Assembly: GCA_013365325.1 (NCBI GenBank)
Contig: JABVXV010000462.1
Span: forward strand, 1-38,211
DNA length: 38,211 bases
DNA from: Dipetalonema caudispina
Lineage: Eukaryota; Nematoda; Chromadorea; Rhabditida; Onchocercidae
Direction: 5' to 3'
A program made the translations under genes and the position numbers. Positions 11,901 through 24,907 of this stretch are shown one piece after another. Within the stretch, counting starts at the first letter, position 1. Every line of letters starts with the position of its first letter. The notes beneath the pieces are model-generated. The model did no database searches. It worked only from the letters and a program-made list of their open reading frames with translations, and was not told the origin of the DNA.

Positions 11901-14900
11901 AAGAAAATTGATTATTTTAATTAAAAATTTGTAATATGTCACAATGTTTCCTTCTCACTTAAAAATTTCGCAATTAAGTTAAAAGTAAAAGATTTAAATT
12001 AATAAAAAACATTTCAATAATTATGTTAGATAAACAATTTAAAATTTATGATATTGTGAATTAGTTAGCAGATAATTACAGACTTATGATAACTGAATAA
12101 TTGGTTGCATAAAACGAAATATTATAACTGCAATAAAAAATAATTAAATAAACATAATCTTCTGAAGCAATTTTTAAAAATTTCGAAATTCATCTATAGA
12201 ATCCCAAATGACAAGTATCATCAATAATTTTCCCCACTGTTGTTTCCTTCCTCTTTCTCTCCCTCTCTCTCTCTCTCTCACTCTCCTTCTTTCATTCTTG
12301 TTTTCGATTTTGTATTTACATAACGAAGAAGGAATTCTTTGAAATGAAAATAGCTTCGATAAATTTGGAAAAAGTAAACTATGTTATGATTTATGATCCA
12401 TTTATTGAAAAATTTTGCCGCAAAAAAATATGTTACAGTAAAACTTATTTATTCACAATATATACTTTTGATGAAAAAAGTTTCGTTTGAAAGAGGTTAA
12501 AAGATAAAGGATAAAAGATTTTATTAAAAATATTTTCAAAATTAAGAAAATGAAAATTTCCTTTGAATCATTATCAATTCAATGTTATTATATTTACAAT
12601 TTTGAAATAGAAAATACGATCTAAATAATTTGCAAGAAAAAAAAAAAAAGAAAGAAACTTATCATTTTGTCAATTACAAAGATAGAAAAAGACGAAATAT
12701 TATAACCTAAACAACAACAATAATTAACGTGAAGAAAAATTAATTCAAATCAGTGATACATATGTTAATTGATAAAAATTGAACATTTTAACAATTAATA
12801 TACTTCAACATTTTTTTAAACTTAGCTAATAGCTACTTGAACAATAAATAAAACAAGCATTCATAGAAATTTTGATTTAAGCAACATAGTAGTTAAAACA
12901 GATCAAACAGTTAATTTCGCTAAAATCTACCGTAATCATTAGCTTTTTAGTAAACAATAGATTTTTGAAAGCCATGAAATTCTCATTAGCAATGCATTTA
13001 TTTTCTTTCGAAATTCTTATGAAATTTAAAATTAACAAAAAATACTTTCATAATATACAAAAGAAAAAATTTCAGCAAAAGTAATCAATTTTTTTTTTTT
13101 TTTTTTAGGAGAGAAAAGGTGAGAAATACGAAAGAAAACCATGCTGCTGTCTGGAAGAGTTTGTAATAATTCATAAATTTAATGTGGATAATTCTTGAAA
13201 ATAATTAATTATTTTCAACATTGATGTAAATATTGCAATAATATATCGACTCAATGAAATTACATTCTCAACATAATAGTTTTCCAGGTAATTTGCCAAA
13301 GAAAAAAGCAAAGAAAATGTTTTTTATTTCTTTTCGGGAATATTTCTTTGGAATTTTAGGAATATTTTATTTTAGATTTTAAATGTTATTAAGATTCCAA
13401 AGTATAATTATGAAAATTTTTGACTTAATTCATGAATTGTTTGCTTTAGGGAAGAATTTCTTACTATACTTTCCTTATATGCTTTCAATGCAATCAATAA
13501 TAAGCATTCGTGTAAATAATTTCAAAAAAAAAAAAAAAAATTTAACTAATCGTATCAATTGAAATTTGCATGGATATATTCTAAATTTTAATTTCTCAAG
13601 ATGTTGGAAATTTTAATTGATAATATTAATAAGGTTATCAATGATACTAGAACCAAACAGAACATCGAGATAATTCAGAATAGCTTTAAATGAAACTAAA
13701 TATTACTATTCTAAAATAAATCAAATATAGTTATCATCTTTAGCTTAGATTATTAATATTTATCAAAACAAAAAAAAAAAAAAAAAAAAACTTCAAATTA
13801 AACTTTGAAAAAAAAAATTCACGAAATATTAGCATCAAATATATTATTGATGCATAACTAATATGTTAATAATATATATTATAATAAAACGATAATAAAG
13901 TTGAAACCAAAAAAAAAAACATTATTAATGTATGAAAATTTAATGTATATAATTTTATAATTTTTTTTCAAAAGAAAAAAAAATTATAAGTGAGATTTTT
14001 TTTTAAAACAAAAGAAGTACAATTGAAATTTGATTATCCAAATTTATTGATATATGAATGATATACAAATATATATTCATATAATTGATAATATTTAGCA
14101 AATTCATAAACTGATAATTTCACATTGGAAAATTAATCAAATACATCATACATTATTATGATTATTGATATTATCGAATACTTTTATTAATAATTCTAAT
14201 TCTTATATTATTATAATTGACAGTATTATAAGTATTATTTCATTGTGGTAATATCGTCAATATCATGAAATGTTGTAATTGACCAAAATAATAACGATTT
14301 GATATAGAGTTGAAAAGAGGTCAATATCATAAAAATGTTTACGACAGCATGTTGGCACCCAACAATTATGATTTAAATTAAAATATTTGCAAAAAGATTA
14401 AAATGCTGAGATAATAGAAATAAATGAAATTAAACAAAAATTCCTCAAAGCATGAAAATAATTAATGATTGGATTTTGCAAATCAAATGCAATTAATATT
14501 CCTTTTCAAAATGCACACTTTAAAACAAATTGAGAAATAAAAATAACAAAAAAAAAGAAAATAGACAAATTTATTCCACCCATAAACTTTCGTTTCTTTT
14601 TTAACTAATAATTTATTGCTGTTATGAAATTTCGTATGCGTTAACTTCATGCTACTTTTTTTTTTCGAAGAATTTCAAAATATTTGAAAAGTTTGAAAGA
14701 GATTGAAAATTCACAAAATGCTATAAAAATTTTCATTTTTAAAAAATTAAGTTTAACTTCAGTCTGACAGATTGCTTTTGTTGTTTTTGGTTTCGCTTAA
14801 ATTTGTTGTAAAAAAAAAATGTCCTTTTGATATTCTTCAGTTAAATGTTCAAATTTTTGACGATGAAATGTTAAGAACTGAAAAGGCAATATAATCACTT

Positions 14901-15845
14901 GTTAAAATGATTGCAAAAGTTCGCCAAAAAAAAATTTTTTTTTTTTTTGGAAGAAATACATATTCAAACTCTCATTTATAACATTAATAGTTGTATTTTA
15001 ATGTATTCCTGACTTCATAAAGTAATTTTCAATATATTTTGCACTCGTCATACAACTGTATTTCTGGTTTATCAAAGATAATTATGGTTTAATTATAGTC
15101 AAAACTCGTATTTTGTATATTTTTTCCCTCTGCTTATGCTAAAATTTTAATTTTATTATTAAAATATTGCAGAATCGTTTTCAGAATATGTTTCAGAAAT
15201 TACTATTTTGTGATTATCTTTTAGCAGGTTTAATTACATCATAAAATTTTCAGTAATATTAACTTACATTGTATTCAACGCATGCTAATTTTATGAAATT
15301 TATTTTTGAATTTTCAATAGTAAGTCCAGAATTGTACATTTTAAAAAAAAAATATACAATACTGTATTACCTATAAATGGTAAAATTGAATCCAAAGTAA
15401 TTTAAAATTTTTGAATACAATCTTTTCTTCATAAAAGATTTATGCTTCGTTAATAATTTTTATTATGAAAAATTTCTTGAATTGTATAAATTATTTCGAA
15501 TAAAATTTCCAAATTTGAGTTCAATAATCAATTTCTTTTTTGATGAATTGAAAGATGAAGGGAGGGAGAGAGACAGGGACAGAGAAAGAAAGACATTATG
15601 TTACAAATTTAGCCAATGAATCCTTTTTAAATAACACTAAACAATTTTATGAAACAGACAAACATTTTAATAATTTGAGGCAGTTTTTCGTAACAAATCA
15701 TGAAAGAAGATAAAGGATGAAGATTTATAAGAGGAAGGAAGCATTAAATTATTGCAGGAGATATCGAATTTGATGGTATTTTGAAAATATATAGAAAATT
15801 CATATTCAAATAATTGAAGTACAAAACAGAAACTGTTTTCATGAA
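8991..15845. other. AT-rich intergenic DNA
   Basis: No gene can be established here. Contents are homopolymer tracts, a CT tract near 12258-12280, a TGTTGG-CAC-CCAACA hairpin at 14350-14364, and an ACGTG-rich cluster at 10232-10520. One plus-strand segment, about 10546-10735, reads as mixed-composition protein (HLVGSIERTKYVGRW...) and ends at a fair donor, AAG|GTATGA. No partner exon was found, so it is not called a gene. Confidence 0.6.
10232..10275. promoter_or_regulatory. Clustered ACGTG palindromes (E-box/HRE-like)
   Basis: ATTCACGT-GAT-ACGTGAAT forms perfect 8-bp arms at 10232-10250 and contains CACGTG. The 12-bp palindrome TAATACGTATTA follows at 10264-10275 and runs into another ACGTGA. 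Further ACGT cores occur near 10452-10463 and 10515. CACGTG is the bHLH E-box and RCGTG is the hypoxia-response core. Binding is inferred from the motif alone. Confidence 0.35.
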
Positions 15846-15851
15846 TTTATT
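15846..15851 (-). terminator. AATAAA poly(A) signal of the aminotransferase gene
   Basis: AATAAA on the minus strand (TTTATT on the plus strand) lies 28 nt beyond the TAA stop at 15879. It implies a very short 3' UTR. Confidence 0.7.
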
Positions 15852-15878
15852 TACAAAGTATGGGATGTCGAGTAATAT

Positions 15879-18800
15879 TTAAGAATATTCCTTCATAAAT
15901 TTGTTATGAAATTTATTGAATCGCTTCAGCATATCATGCAATACATTTCCTTGTGGCAGTATTGTTGTCCTGAAATTAATATTAAAAAAAAATAATAATA
16001 ATAAAAATAATATATGTGAATGTCAAAAATATCAAAAGGATGTTAAATGATCACTCTTTCCTTTAGATATCGTCTATGATCAGTGGAAATAATTAAGATA
16101 GGAATCTTGATAGTAAAATGTTACAAAATTTGCAGTTCAGAAACATTAGGACAACTTAGCAACAAAAATAAATTGTTCCATTTAGATCACCAAAAATGTA
16201 ACCTTTGAACTCTCTACAATAGCTGTGTACTGCGATAACCCATTTTGTTTGAAACAAAATAAAATAAAAAATTAACCGGAAATGATATGTTCCAGGTTTT
16301 TGTCCAAAACCACTTCCAGGTACCACACAAATGCCACTATCTTCAAGTAGCTGCATCGCATAGAAGAAATCAGCTTCCTGATTCAATGACTGCAAATTTT
16401 CAAATAAACTAAGCACAAGTAGAATAGAATCAAAATTCATATATTACTTTTTAAAAGAAAAAAATAACATTTAGTGTTGAAGAATACAAATTATTGCTTT
16501 TTTTTTGCTATGGAAATTGTTTCCATTTACGTAATGTATTATTTCAGTATTTTACATAGGTTAAATTATCATAATTAAATTTTATATTTATTCAAAGAAT
16601 GTGATAATAATGAATGGAAAAATTATGAGTGATAAAAAATTATTCTGATGAAATTTTAAGATATCAAAATTCTAATTTAAAAAAGTAATAAAATAATTTT
16701 CATTTCTAACCTTAGCTTTATCAATTGCTTTCTGAGGCATTTCAATGCGCGGAAATGCATACATTGCCCCTTGTACAGGATTACATTTGATACCATCGAT
16801 AGAATCATATGCTTCATAAACTGCTCTTGCACGATCTTTTAATGAGTTCAGTACTGCTGTTGTCTCCTAAAAATTCTTTAATTATAATCAAATTTTGTTC
16901 TTCAATCTCAATCTAACATTTTTTTTTTTGGCATTTTTTAGACATATTGATTGGAATTAGAAAGAATCAAAAAATATATATTAAATGCAGTTACTAACTA
17001 AGCATTTTATCAATATTAAATTTTTCTAATTAAATCAAAAAAATTGTACCTCTAACCAACAATCATACGATGGTTCACCTGGTTGTGGCGGTTTTACCAC
17101 ACAATCAATTGCACACTGCAAATAAAAAATGATGTTCAAATGAAATTTGAAATTAAACAAATCTTATAAGGAATTGTAAATAGCTATAATTATGAGACAT
17201 ATTTATATATATATAATACCTGCCCAAGTACAGTTGAGCAAAGTTTTGCAGAAGTCATTTTTTGTAGATGACAAAAAACTTCCGAATCTACGTTTACCAA
17301 TTCAACATATCCACCTCTTAGACCACATTCACCCATATATCCTTTCGAGCATGAATGAAATGAGCATAGTTCGATCCTAATAAAATAATGTGACAAATAA
17401 AAAATATTAATTTTTTATTTTTTTCTTTAAAAATTATCATTATATTAATTCTAAGTTTGTCTGTTTAATAGCCTAACTAATTTACAGTAACCTTACTGCG
17501 AATATGGTTCACCCATTGATTTCATTACTGATTTGAAACTATGAAATTTGAGACCCTTTTCGTAGATATTATCTTGATAAACCTGCAAATATGAAATTTG
17601 TAAATGAATGAAGTGTAAATGCTTTTAATCAATTCTAAAACAAATTTACAATTCTATTTCATTTCATTTCGATAATAAAAATAATGGTAATTCTTTACCT
17701 GTCAAATTTGTAAATAATTATTTATTCCCATCATTTTTTTCGAAAAAAAAAATTTCCATTTTCAATTTAAACTTCAAACTTCGTTGATTATTTTCAATCA
17801 GTGTGCAAATTTTCCATACATTTTGTATCAACAAGTTTAATTATTCGAAAAAAAAGAGCGAAGCAACAGGTTTACCTCATCAGCTAGTAGGAATAATTTA
17901 TTCTTATAGGCAAATTTGATAATTTCTTCAACATTATTCCTGGACAAAACTTGCCCTAGAATAATCATAGAAGTAACTTTCTTCCTTAATTCAAATAAAG
18001 TCTAATTTAAAAAGTTCCTCAAATTTTCGTTCAAAAATATTAAGTTAAAATGAAAAAGTGCTGTATTAAAAAAAAAAAAAAATTCTTAGAAAATAGCAAA
18101 CAATAAAAACTTTACGCATTTATCATACTTGTTTACTTTTCATTTTGTCTACTTCCTTACTGAATTACTATTTTGTTGCTTGATTTTGTTCAATAAATTT
18201 TAAATTTTTCTACATGAAGTCTTTTAACCCAATTATTTGTCTGTTTCTTATTGAATTAACATTGTTTTACTAATTTAACTCTCCGAAAAAAAATTGGAAA
18301 TTCAAAAATTCCAAATTTACTGAGGAATTAATGATTAGGATTTAATTCTGGAAAGTGACAACGAATTATGCATACCTGTTGGATTACCAGGATTGATAAC
18401 ACAAAGCACTCGAGTGTTGAATTCATTTAAAGATTGTTTATAGGCTTGTTCAAGTTCATCAATATTTAACGCCCAATTATTACTTTCATCCAAGTAATAG
18501 CCTACCTTAGCATGTTATATTTATGACAATCATCTTATTAGTATTTAATAATTTCTAAATTTTCATTTATCAAAATGGATCATCATAAATCTATGCACAT
18601 ATTACTTGATTCCATATGTATAACTTAAAATTATTATTAACTAACCAATCCAAGGCCAAATTCGATGATCGATGCAGAATACAGAGGATATTGTGGAATG
18701 GGTATCATTACACCCTTTTTCTTTTTTCTATCATCTTTACCAACGAATAATTTCAAAATATTCTGAAATTAATTTTATGAAAAAAGAATTTCATGGTTAC

Positions 18801-21397
18801 ATTTATAAAAAATTATGAAAAAGGGAAGAAAAAATACATTTTGGAGATTATAAATGAAAAGGTCGAATAAAACTCCAACTTTTAATTGTTATAGCATAGG
18901 ATTAGAGTATTTATTCAAATAGCATAGCAAAAAAATATGCAAAAGTTGTGATCATAAAATAAAAGATAAACTATTCTGATTAATTTAGGATGACAAAATT
19001 GATAATTTTTAGAATTAAAAATTCTTAACAAAATGACCGTTTTTTTTTTTTTTTTTGGATTCTGTAATGTTACCGATTTTTAAAAGTTCAAATTCATACA
19101 CGTATGCTTTCCGAAGCTCCTGATGATAAAAGTATGTGTTCAGGATCTGATGGAATACCACCATCACGACGAGCAATATATTCTGCTACATGTTTTCTGA
19201 TAATTTCAATTCCACTGCTATGGCTAAAAATTTGAAACTTTTATCAAATTTTCAATTTTTTCAAAAATTACTTAATAACATAATGTATTAATCTAAATGT
19301 TAATGATAAGTTAAACAAATTATTCTGTCTTAAATTAATCTCTTCTAATGATAATCTTATTATTTTGGTATTTTTGATATATTATTTGTTCTTGTTCTTC
19401 AAAATTATTTCAAATCTGAACCATTGTTTTTTTCTATCACATAGCTTATGAAGATGAACAATAATCGAATTAAAAGAATTAAAATAAACTTAAATGAAAA
19501 AAAAATTTAAATCTAACTTTAACGAAAATTAAAACTTAAACAAACAAACAAATAAAAAAAAAAAAAAAAAAAAACAAAATACATCACCTATAAGAACCAA
19601 CGCTATGTCCACCACAACCATTGAGTAACAATTCTGCACGCTGCCTAACATCTGATGGATATTTTACAGAATTTATTAATGAGGGATCACTTACACATGC
19701 CAAAACCTGCATGTTAAATTATTTCAAATGCATGCTGCATGCTTAATAGCAGTTTTTTGGAAATATTCAAATAGTGAATACCATATTTAGCAATTATCAA
19801 AGTTATCCGTTGTAAATATCATCGAAATAAGTAAATTAATGAGTAAGCTGATAGATTACTTTGGATTATAAATGGGGTAGGAAAATTTAATTAATTCGTT
19901 CCTTAAATTTTATGACTAATTTTAAATTTCATATTATAAGAATAATCCATTTTTTTTTTTCATCTTTACTTTTTTTTTTAATCATCAAAATATCTAATAA
20001 TGAATACCTAACGGGAAAAAAAAACGGAGAAAGAAAAAGGCCTAAGAATGAAATAGTTTAACAATCATTAACTATTGTTAATTTTACCTAACAAACATTT
20101 GCATAATCACTAGAGAAAGAGATAATATTAATTCATCAGCTATGATGAATAAGCAAAATAAAAAATTTCCAATAAAAAATATAAAATGAAATTTTCAAAC
20201 TTGTCGAATAAAACTAATTGGTTTTTGACCCATTGCATGAGCATCGCCAATATTTGCTTTGATTACATTATTATATGACTTTTTTATTCCCTGAAATTAA
20301 ATAGTCTTAAATAAATAGACAGTAAAAAATTCCACTCAATCTTTTTTAAACTTTTCTTCCTCTCATTTCACATCACATTTTTTTTCATCAAATCATTGTA
20401 ATTGTGATGTAAATTATGGAAATGGTATAGCATTCTTGGAAGTCTGAAAAAAAAAAAACGAAGAAATGCTAATGAACTAGTAATGTAATTAATGGAAATA
20501 AATTAATTAGGAAAATGTTCCGAGGTTAACTTTAATGAAAAACAAAATTTATAACCGATATGCAATTTGAAACATGTTGAACTGAACAAACAGAATCAAA
20601 TTTTCACTCTCAACTTTACGTATGTAATCGAATCAAACATTTTTTTTTTCTTATCAACTACTGAAAAATATATTCTAAAGTAATTTTTTCAATTCAAATT
20701 AACTATGTGAATTGATAAATGTGAAAAAAAAATGCCTTTTATTAGCAATTAATAAATGAATATGAAAAATTAAAATACTGAAAAAATGAAAGAGAATCGC
20801 CAAATTGAAAAATGAATGAATTAGCTAAAATGAATAATACTATCTATCGTATATTTCATACCAGATTATTAAACTTTATCATTTATATTATAATAGAATA
20901 TTATGAGTAATTTAGCCGTAAACATCTCAGTTTAATTTAAAAATAATTTATATTCAAATATTTCAGTTAACGTTATAAACACTTTTTTAATTATAGAAGT
21001 TAATCAAAAGTAAGAATAGTCAAGTTTTTTTTTTTTTTAATCTAAAAAATCTACAAAAAAAAAAAAAGGCAAAAAAAATTTATTTGAAATAGCTATTATA
21101 GATAGGTTAAGTTGATTCAAAATTAATGAAATTTAATTTGTTAATTTATTGGAAAATTACCTTATCTAATTCTTTTTCGATAGCTAAAGCACGGATAACT
21201 AATGGACCACGAACAGCATATTCCATTGCGATAACATTTGGATTCAAATTTTCCAATGTAAGAATACGATTTGCTGAAGCCATTGGACGAATTTGTTGAT
21301 GAATATGATAATGTTGCCAAGAAAAGGTCATAGATAGTATTGATGATGTAGTAATATTGGTCACATCCAATGCTTTACGAATAGATATAAAAGTCAT
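15879..21397 (-). CDS. GPT: Alanine aminotransferase (glutamate-pyruvate transaminase), 13 exons
   Basis: A PLP enzyme of the class I/II aminotransferase family: L-alanine + 2-oxoglutarate to pyruvate + L-glutamate. Exons run 21397-21161, 20290-20201, 19706-19588, 19223-19100, 18762-18646, 18505-18376, 17955-17876, 17582-17497, 17376-17220, 17115-17050, 16866-16711, 16389-16277 and 15969-15879. All introns are GT-AG, all phases agree, and the total is 1566 nt (521 aa). Family landmarks, in order: NLNPNV and YAVRGP (residues 51-64), cofactor-phosphate loop SSGASESI (182-189), INPGNPTG (from 266) with PLP-binding Asn270, LADEVYQD with Asp298 and Tyr301, [12 protein letters not shown] with the Schiff-base Lys339, [12 protein letters not shown], and GTYHFR with the substrate-carboxylate Arg492. 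The length is slightly above animal ALTs because of the N-terminus. Residues 1-38 are rich in Ser, Thr, Arg and His with one acidic residue, so a mitochondrial presequence is possible. Met39 begins the conserved core. The start follows a TTTTAG acceptor by one base. No catalytic residue is missing. Confidence 0.96.
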
Positions 21398-21398
21398 T

Positions 21399-21406
21399 CT
21401 AAAATT
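21399..21406 (-). promoter_or_regulatory. Splice acceptor one base before the aminotransferase ATG (probable spliced-leader site)
   Basis: The minus strand reads AATTTTAG|A ATG. An acceptor this close to the initiator is typical of nematode trans-splicing. The alternative is a cis-spliced non-coding 5' exon further upstream. An in-frame ATG upstream of the acceptor is therefore not the start. Confidence 0.6.
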
Positions 21407-22006
21407 AATCAATTAAAAATATATTTCATATTATTTCAATGGAATAATTAGAAATATTATACCAAATTCAAATATTAGAATATCTAATATATTTAAATTT
21501 TTATTTTTATTCATCTATTTACTTATTTACATATTTAATTGATTTATTTATTTTGATAAATGAAATACATGAAATATCATACTATACTCATTTATTTGCA
21601 ATGCTTGTTTATCAGTTTAACAATGTTGTCAGCAAAATGAGCATTTTTTAACAGAAATAATTCATTTTCTCTGTTGACGTTAGCAATAATGCAAACATAA
21701 ATTATGTAACAAAAAATAAAATGTAAATTTAATAAAAAACAAAAACAAAAACAAAAACATTCAGATTATGTATATGAATTAAAACAGACATTCAGGAAAT
21801 GTTATTTTTGAATCGTTTGGGTAAATTAAATAAAAAAAACACAATTGAATCTATAACAACAAATTAAAATGAAATGATTGATTTGTCAAAATTGAAATGA
21901 AATGTTTATTTTTCCCACACTAACAGCTAGAGAGGAAGCACATTATGATCACAAAAAGATCGATTTAGACGAATGAATAAATGTAATCAATATCAATTAT
22001 ATGGGA

Positions 22007-22019
22007 GGGTCAAAGGTCA
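22007..22019. promoter_or_regulatory. DR1 nuclear-receptor element upstream of the aminotransferase gene
   Basis: GGGTCA A AGGTCA: two direct half-sites with one-base spacing, matching the DR1 consensus bound by HNF4-, RXR- and PPAR-type receptors. It lies about 610 bp upstream of the aminotransferase ATG, in a less AT-rich patch at about 21920-22050. Function is inferred from sequence and position. Confidence 0.5.
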
Positions 22020-23146
22020 ACAGAGAATAAAAGAAGGAAGCTATAGAAGCACAAAAGTGTTAGCATTAAAGAAAAGATAGGAATCAATAGTAATTGGTAA
22101 TTAGAAAAAAAAGAAATTAGAAGTTAAAATAAATATTCGAATTACAACATAATTCATCGCTATTCATAATTAAAATATTTTTAAAGGCATTAACATTGTA
22201 AGTTTGTTTTTTCTGCACTGAAACAATAAATAATTATTATTTGCTGAGTAAATTTAAAATTTTCAGGCGAAAGAAACAAATTTGAAATGATAAATGGGAA
22301 GATAATAGAAGTATATGAAGACAAACATTAAAGAAATAGCAATTTCTTAACCAATGATATGATAATATCCATCAAATGATTTAATTACAAATATAGCAAT
22401 GTATATGTGTAGATAACTAATAACAATAATAATTATCTGCTCAAATAAGAATGTCTATGTATTCATTGTATATATGTATAACTACTATAACAATAAGAAT
22501 TAACTTGATATACAATACGGATTAATTTAGTTCAACTATATATATATATATATTTATATACATATAATATTCAACTGTATAACTTTAATTGTATAGTTAT
22601 AATTATAACAATAAAGAATATGTATGTATAACAATAACAATAAGAAATTAACATAGTTTAATTCTTATCAAAATTTCTTGAAACAATTAATAATTGTTAA
22701 TTGTTTTTTCTATGTTGAATTTTTGAATGTTATAATTTGATGGTTTGTTTTATTAATGATACGAAAAGTGTATATGATATCATCATTAAATATTCTTTGG
22801 CATTTAGAAATTTGATTAGCATATTTTTCGATCCCTGAACGAAATAATTGCTGAATAATTTATAATTTAAAACAAACCTTTTTTTTTTTTTTTTTTTTTT
22901 TGAAAAGAAGGAAAGAAATTTTGAGCAAGAAATTAATTAAAAGTTTCAGCAAATAAATATGATATGCGAATTATAGTTGTATGAAATTTAACTTTAAAAA
23001 TGACTAATTAATATTTGAAAATTTTTTTAAAGAAAAAAACAAATTTTTTCATTTTCTGTCATAAAATGTTGAAGAAAAAAAAACAAAAATATTTTTCACT
23101 TCTATTTTATATAAGAAAACGAAAAATAAAAAATGAGTCGAAAACG

Positions 23147-23241
<95 letters not shown>

Positions 23242-23280
23242 AAAAAAGTAAATTGGAAAAAAAAAAAAAAAAAAAAAAAA
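23147..23280. repeat. 93-nt uninterrupted A run, then a 24-nt A run
   Basis: Ninety-three consecutive A at 23147-23239 and 24 more at 23257-23280, separated by GAAAAAAAGTAAATTGG. Reading frames across it give poly-Lys or poly-Phe and are not genes. The exact length is likely uncertain in any assembly. Confidence 0.95.
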
Positions 23281-23851
23281 CGGAAAAGAGATGATATTGG
23301 AAATAGAAAAAAGAAATGGAAAGATTATATTGAAAAAAAAATTTTAAGTTTGAAAATAACAAATGTTAGCAATCAATTTTGTAAAAAGCTTTTTTTTTTT
23401 TTTCATTCTGTTTCGTTATGTACCAACAAAATGCCTATCCGATAATGTATTTCGTAAGCAAGCAAAACAAAAAAAAATAAAAAAAAATTTTTCCCAAAAG
23501 CCATTCAATTTTAGCCACACACTTCGATGAAGTTCTTTTTTTTTTTTTTCATTTCTGAAATTTTTCATTTCTTTTTTTTTTTTTTTTTTTAAATGAAAAT
23601 AGGAATAACATTTATGAAATTTAATGCTACTATATCATTAATAATGAATATATATTTAAAATGAAATTAGGATGAGTGAGAATAATTTGAAAAGGTTTTT
23701 TTCTTTGTTTATTTCCAAAAATAAATTTAACATTTAGTAATGGCTTATAATAAAATGCAGTGTTTAAATTGGGATTGAATATTTTTGATGAGATTAAGGA
23801 TAATTGTATGTTAACAATGACATGAATAAATTTACATGGGAAAATTAACAA

Positions 23852-23880
23852 AGAGAGAGAGAGAGAGAGGGGAGAGAGAG
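23852..23880. repeat. (GA)n microsatellite
   Basis: About 14 GA dinucleotides with one GGGG interruption, followed by GAAGAAGA-type purine sequence. Confidence 0.9.
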
Positions 23881-24230
23881 AAGAAGAAAAAAAGAAAAAA
23901 ATAGAAGAAATAAATGTAATTTAGTAATGGATTTAATGAAAAATCAATTGGAAATGATCATTTTACTGATAGTTTAGAATAACTGGTAGTAGTCAAAAGT
24001 AAACAATTTTGTTGAGCATAGTAATCTTTGAGAGAAAATAGTAGAGTAGGAGGATTTGGGAAAAAAACATCGCAAAATGACATTTGAGATTGATGTATCG
24101 ATCGATCGGTAATATCCATTGATTTTTGCTGATTGAATAAGTTAAAATGAAAAGTGAAACTATTCATGTAATATATATTCAAAAATAATGTATATTTATT
24201 CTATTTTATTTTCCTTTTTTCTTTTTTTTT

Positions 24231-24253
24231 CTCTCTCTCTCTCTCTCTCTCTC
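24231..24253. repeat. (CT)n microsatellite
   Basis: About 11 CT dinucleotides directly after a T-rich tract. A further T16 run ending in AG follows about 35 nt downstream. Confidence 0.9.
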
Positions 24254-24549
24254 CATCTGCAATTTATCACATTTTTTTTTTTTTTTTAGAACATTAATTT
24301 TTTTATTTGTAATAAACGATAAATGAATAATGTAAAATCAATTCTTCAATTTTAGTAAAAATTTTTTTTTTTTCTTTTATTGTTTAAAATTTTAATATTT
24401 AAAGAAATCGATGATTTAGTTTGTATTGAGAATGAAAGTGCAAAAATCGAATTGAATGTATTGAAAATGAATTGTAATAAATTAATATTTCTTTTATTTT
24501 ATAATTTTTTTTTTTTTTTTCCACAAAGTTTAAATATAGAATACCGATC

Positions 24550-24582
<33 letters not shown>

Positions 24583-24848
24583 CATAAAATTCATTCCTTC
24601 TTTAAAAGTTTTGCAAATGGAATTGAATTTTTAATACTAAATACATTCAACAATATCCACTTTAATCCTTTTACATAAAAAAAAAAAAAAAAAGAAAAGG
24701 ATTGAAATATTTTTGGGAAATTTTGCAAAATTTTTTTTCTTGAAAATTACAATATTACACGAGAAAATAATTTGTAAAAAAAAATTAGAAAACATACCAA
24801 CAAATCAAATAAACAAATTGTCGTGTTTTATAATCGTTAAAGTATTTC

Positions 24849-24907
24849 CTTATCGAAAATTTTCACTCCCTTATCGAAAATTTTCACTTCCTTATCGAAA
24901 AATTTGT
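24849..24907. repeat. 21-bp tandem repeat, about 2.8 copies
   Basis: CTTATCGAAAATTTTCACT recurs with exact 21-bp spacing, starting at 24849, 24870 and 24891. The third copy diverges after TTATCGAAAA. Because 21 is a multiple of three, the open frame through it shows a 7-residue repeat (FSLPYRK). No gene is claimed. Confidence 0.85.

Noticed and set aside
17192..17380. Plus-strand frame opposite aminotransferase exon 9
   Set aside because: It is the antisense shadow of the exon carrying the catalytic lysine.
23015..23362. Poly-Lys and poly-Phe open frames
   Set aside because: They are translations of the 93-nt and 24-nt A runs.
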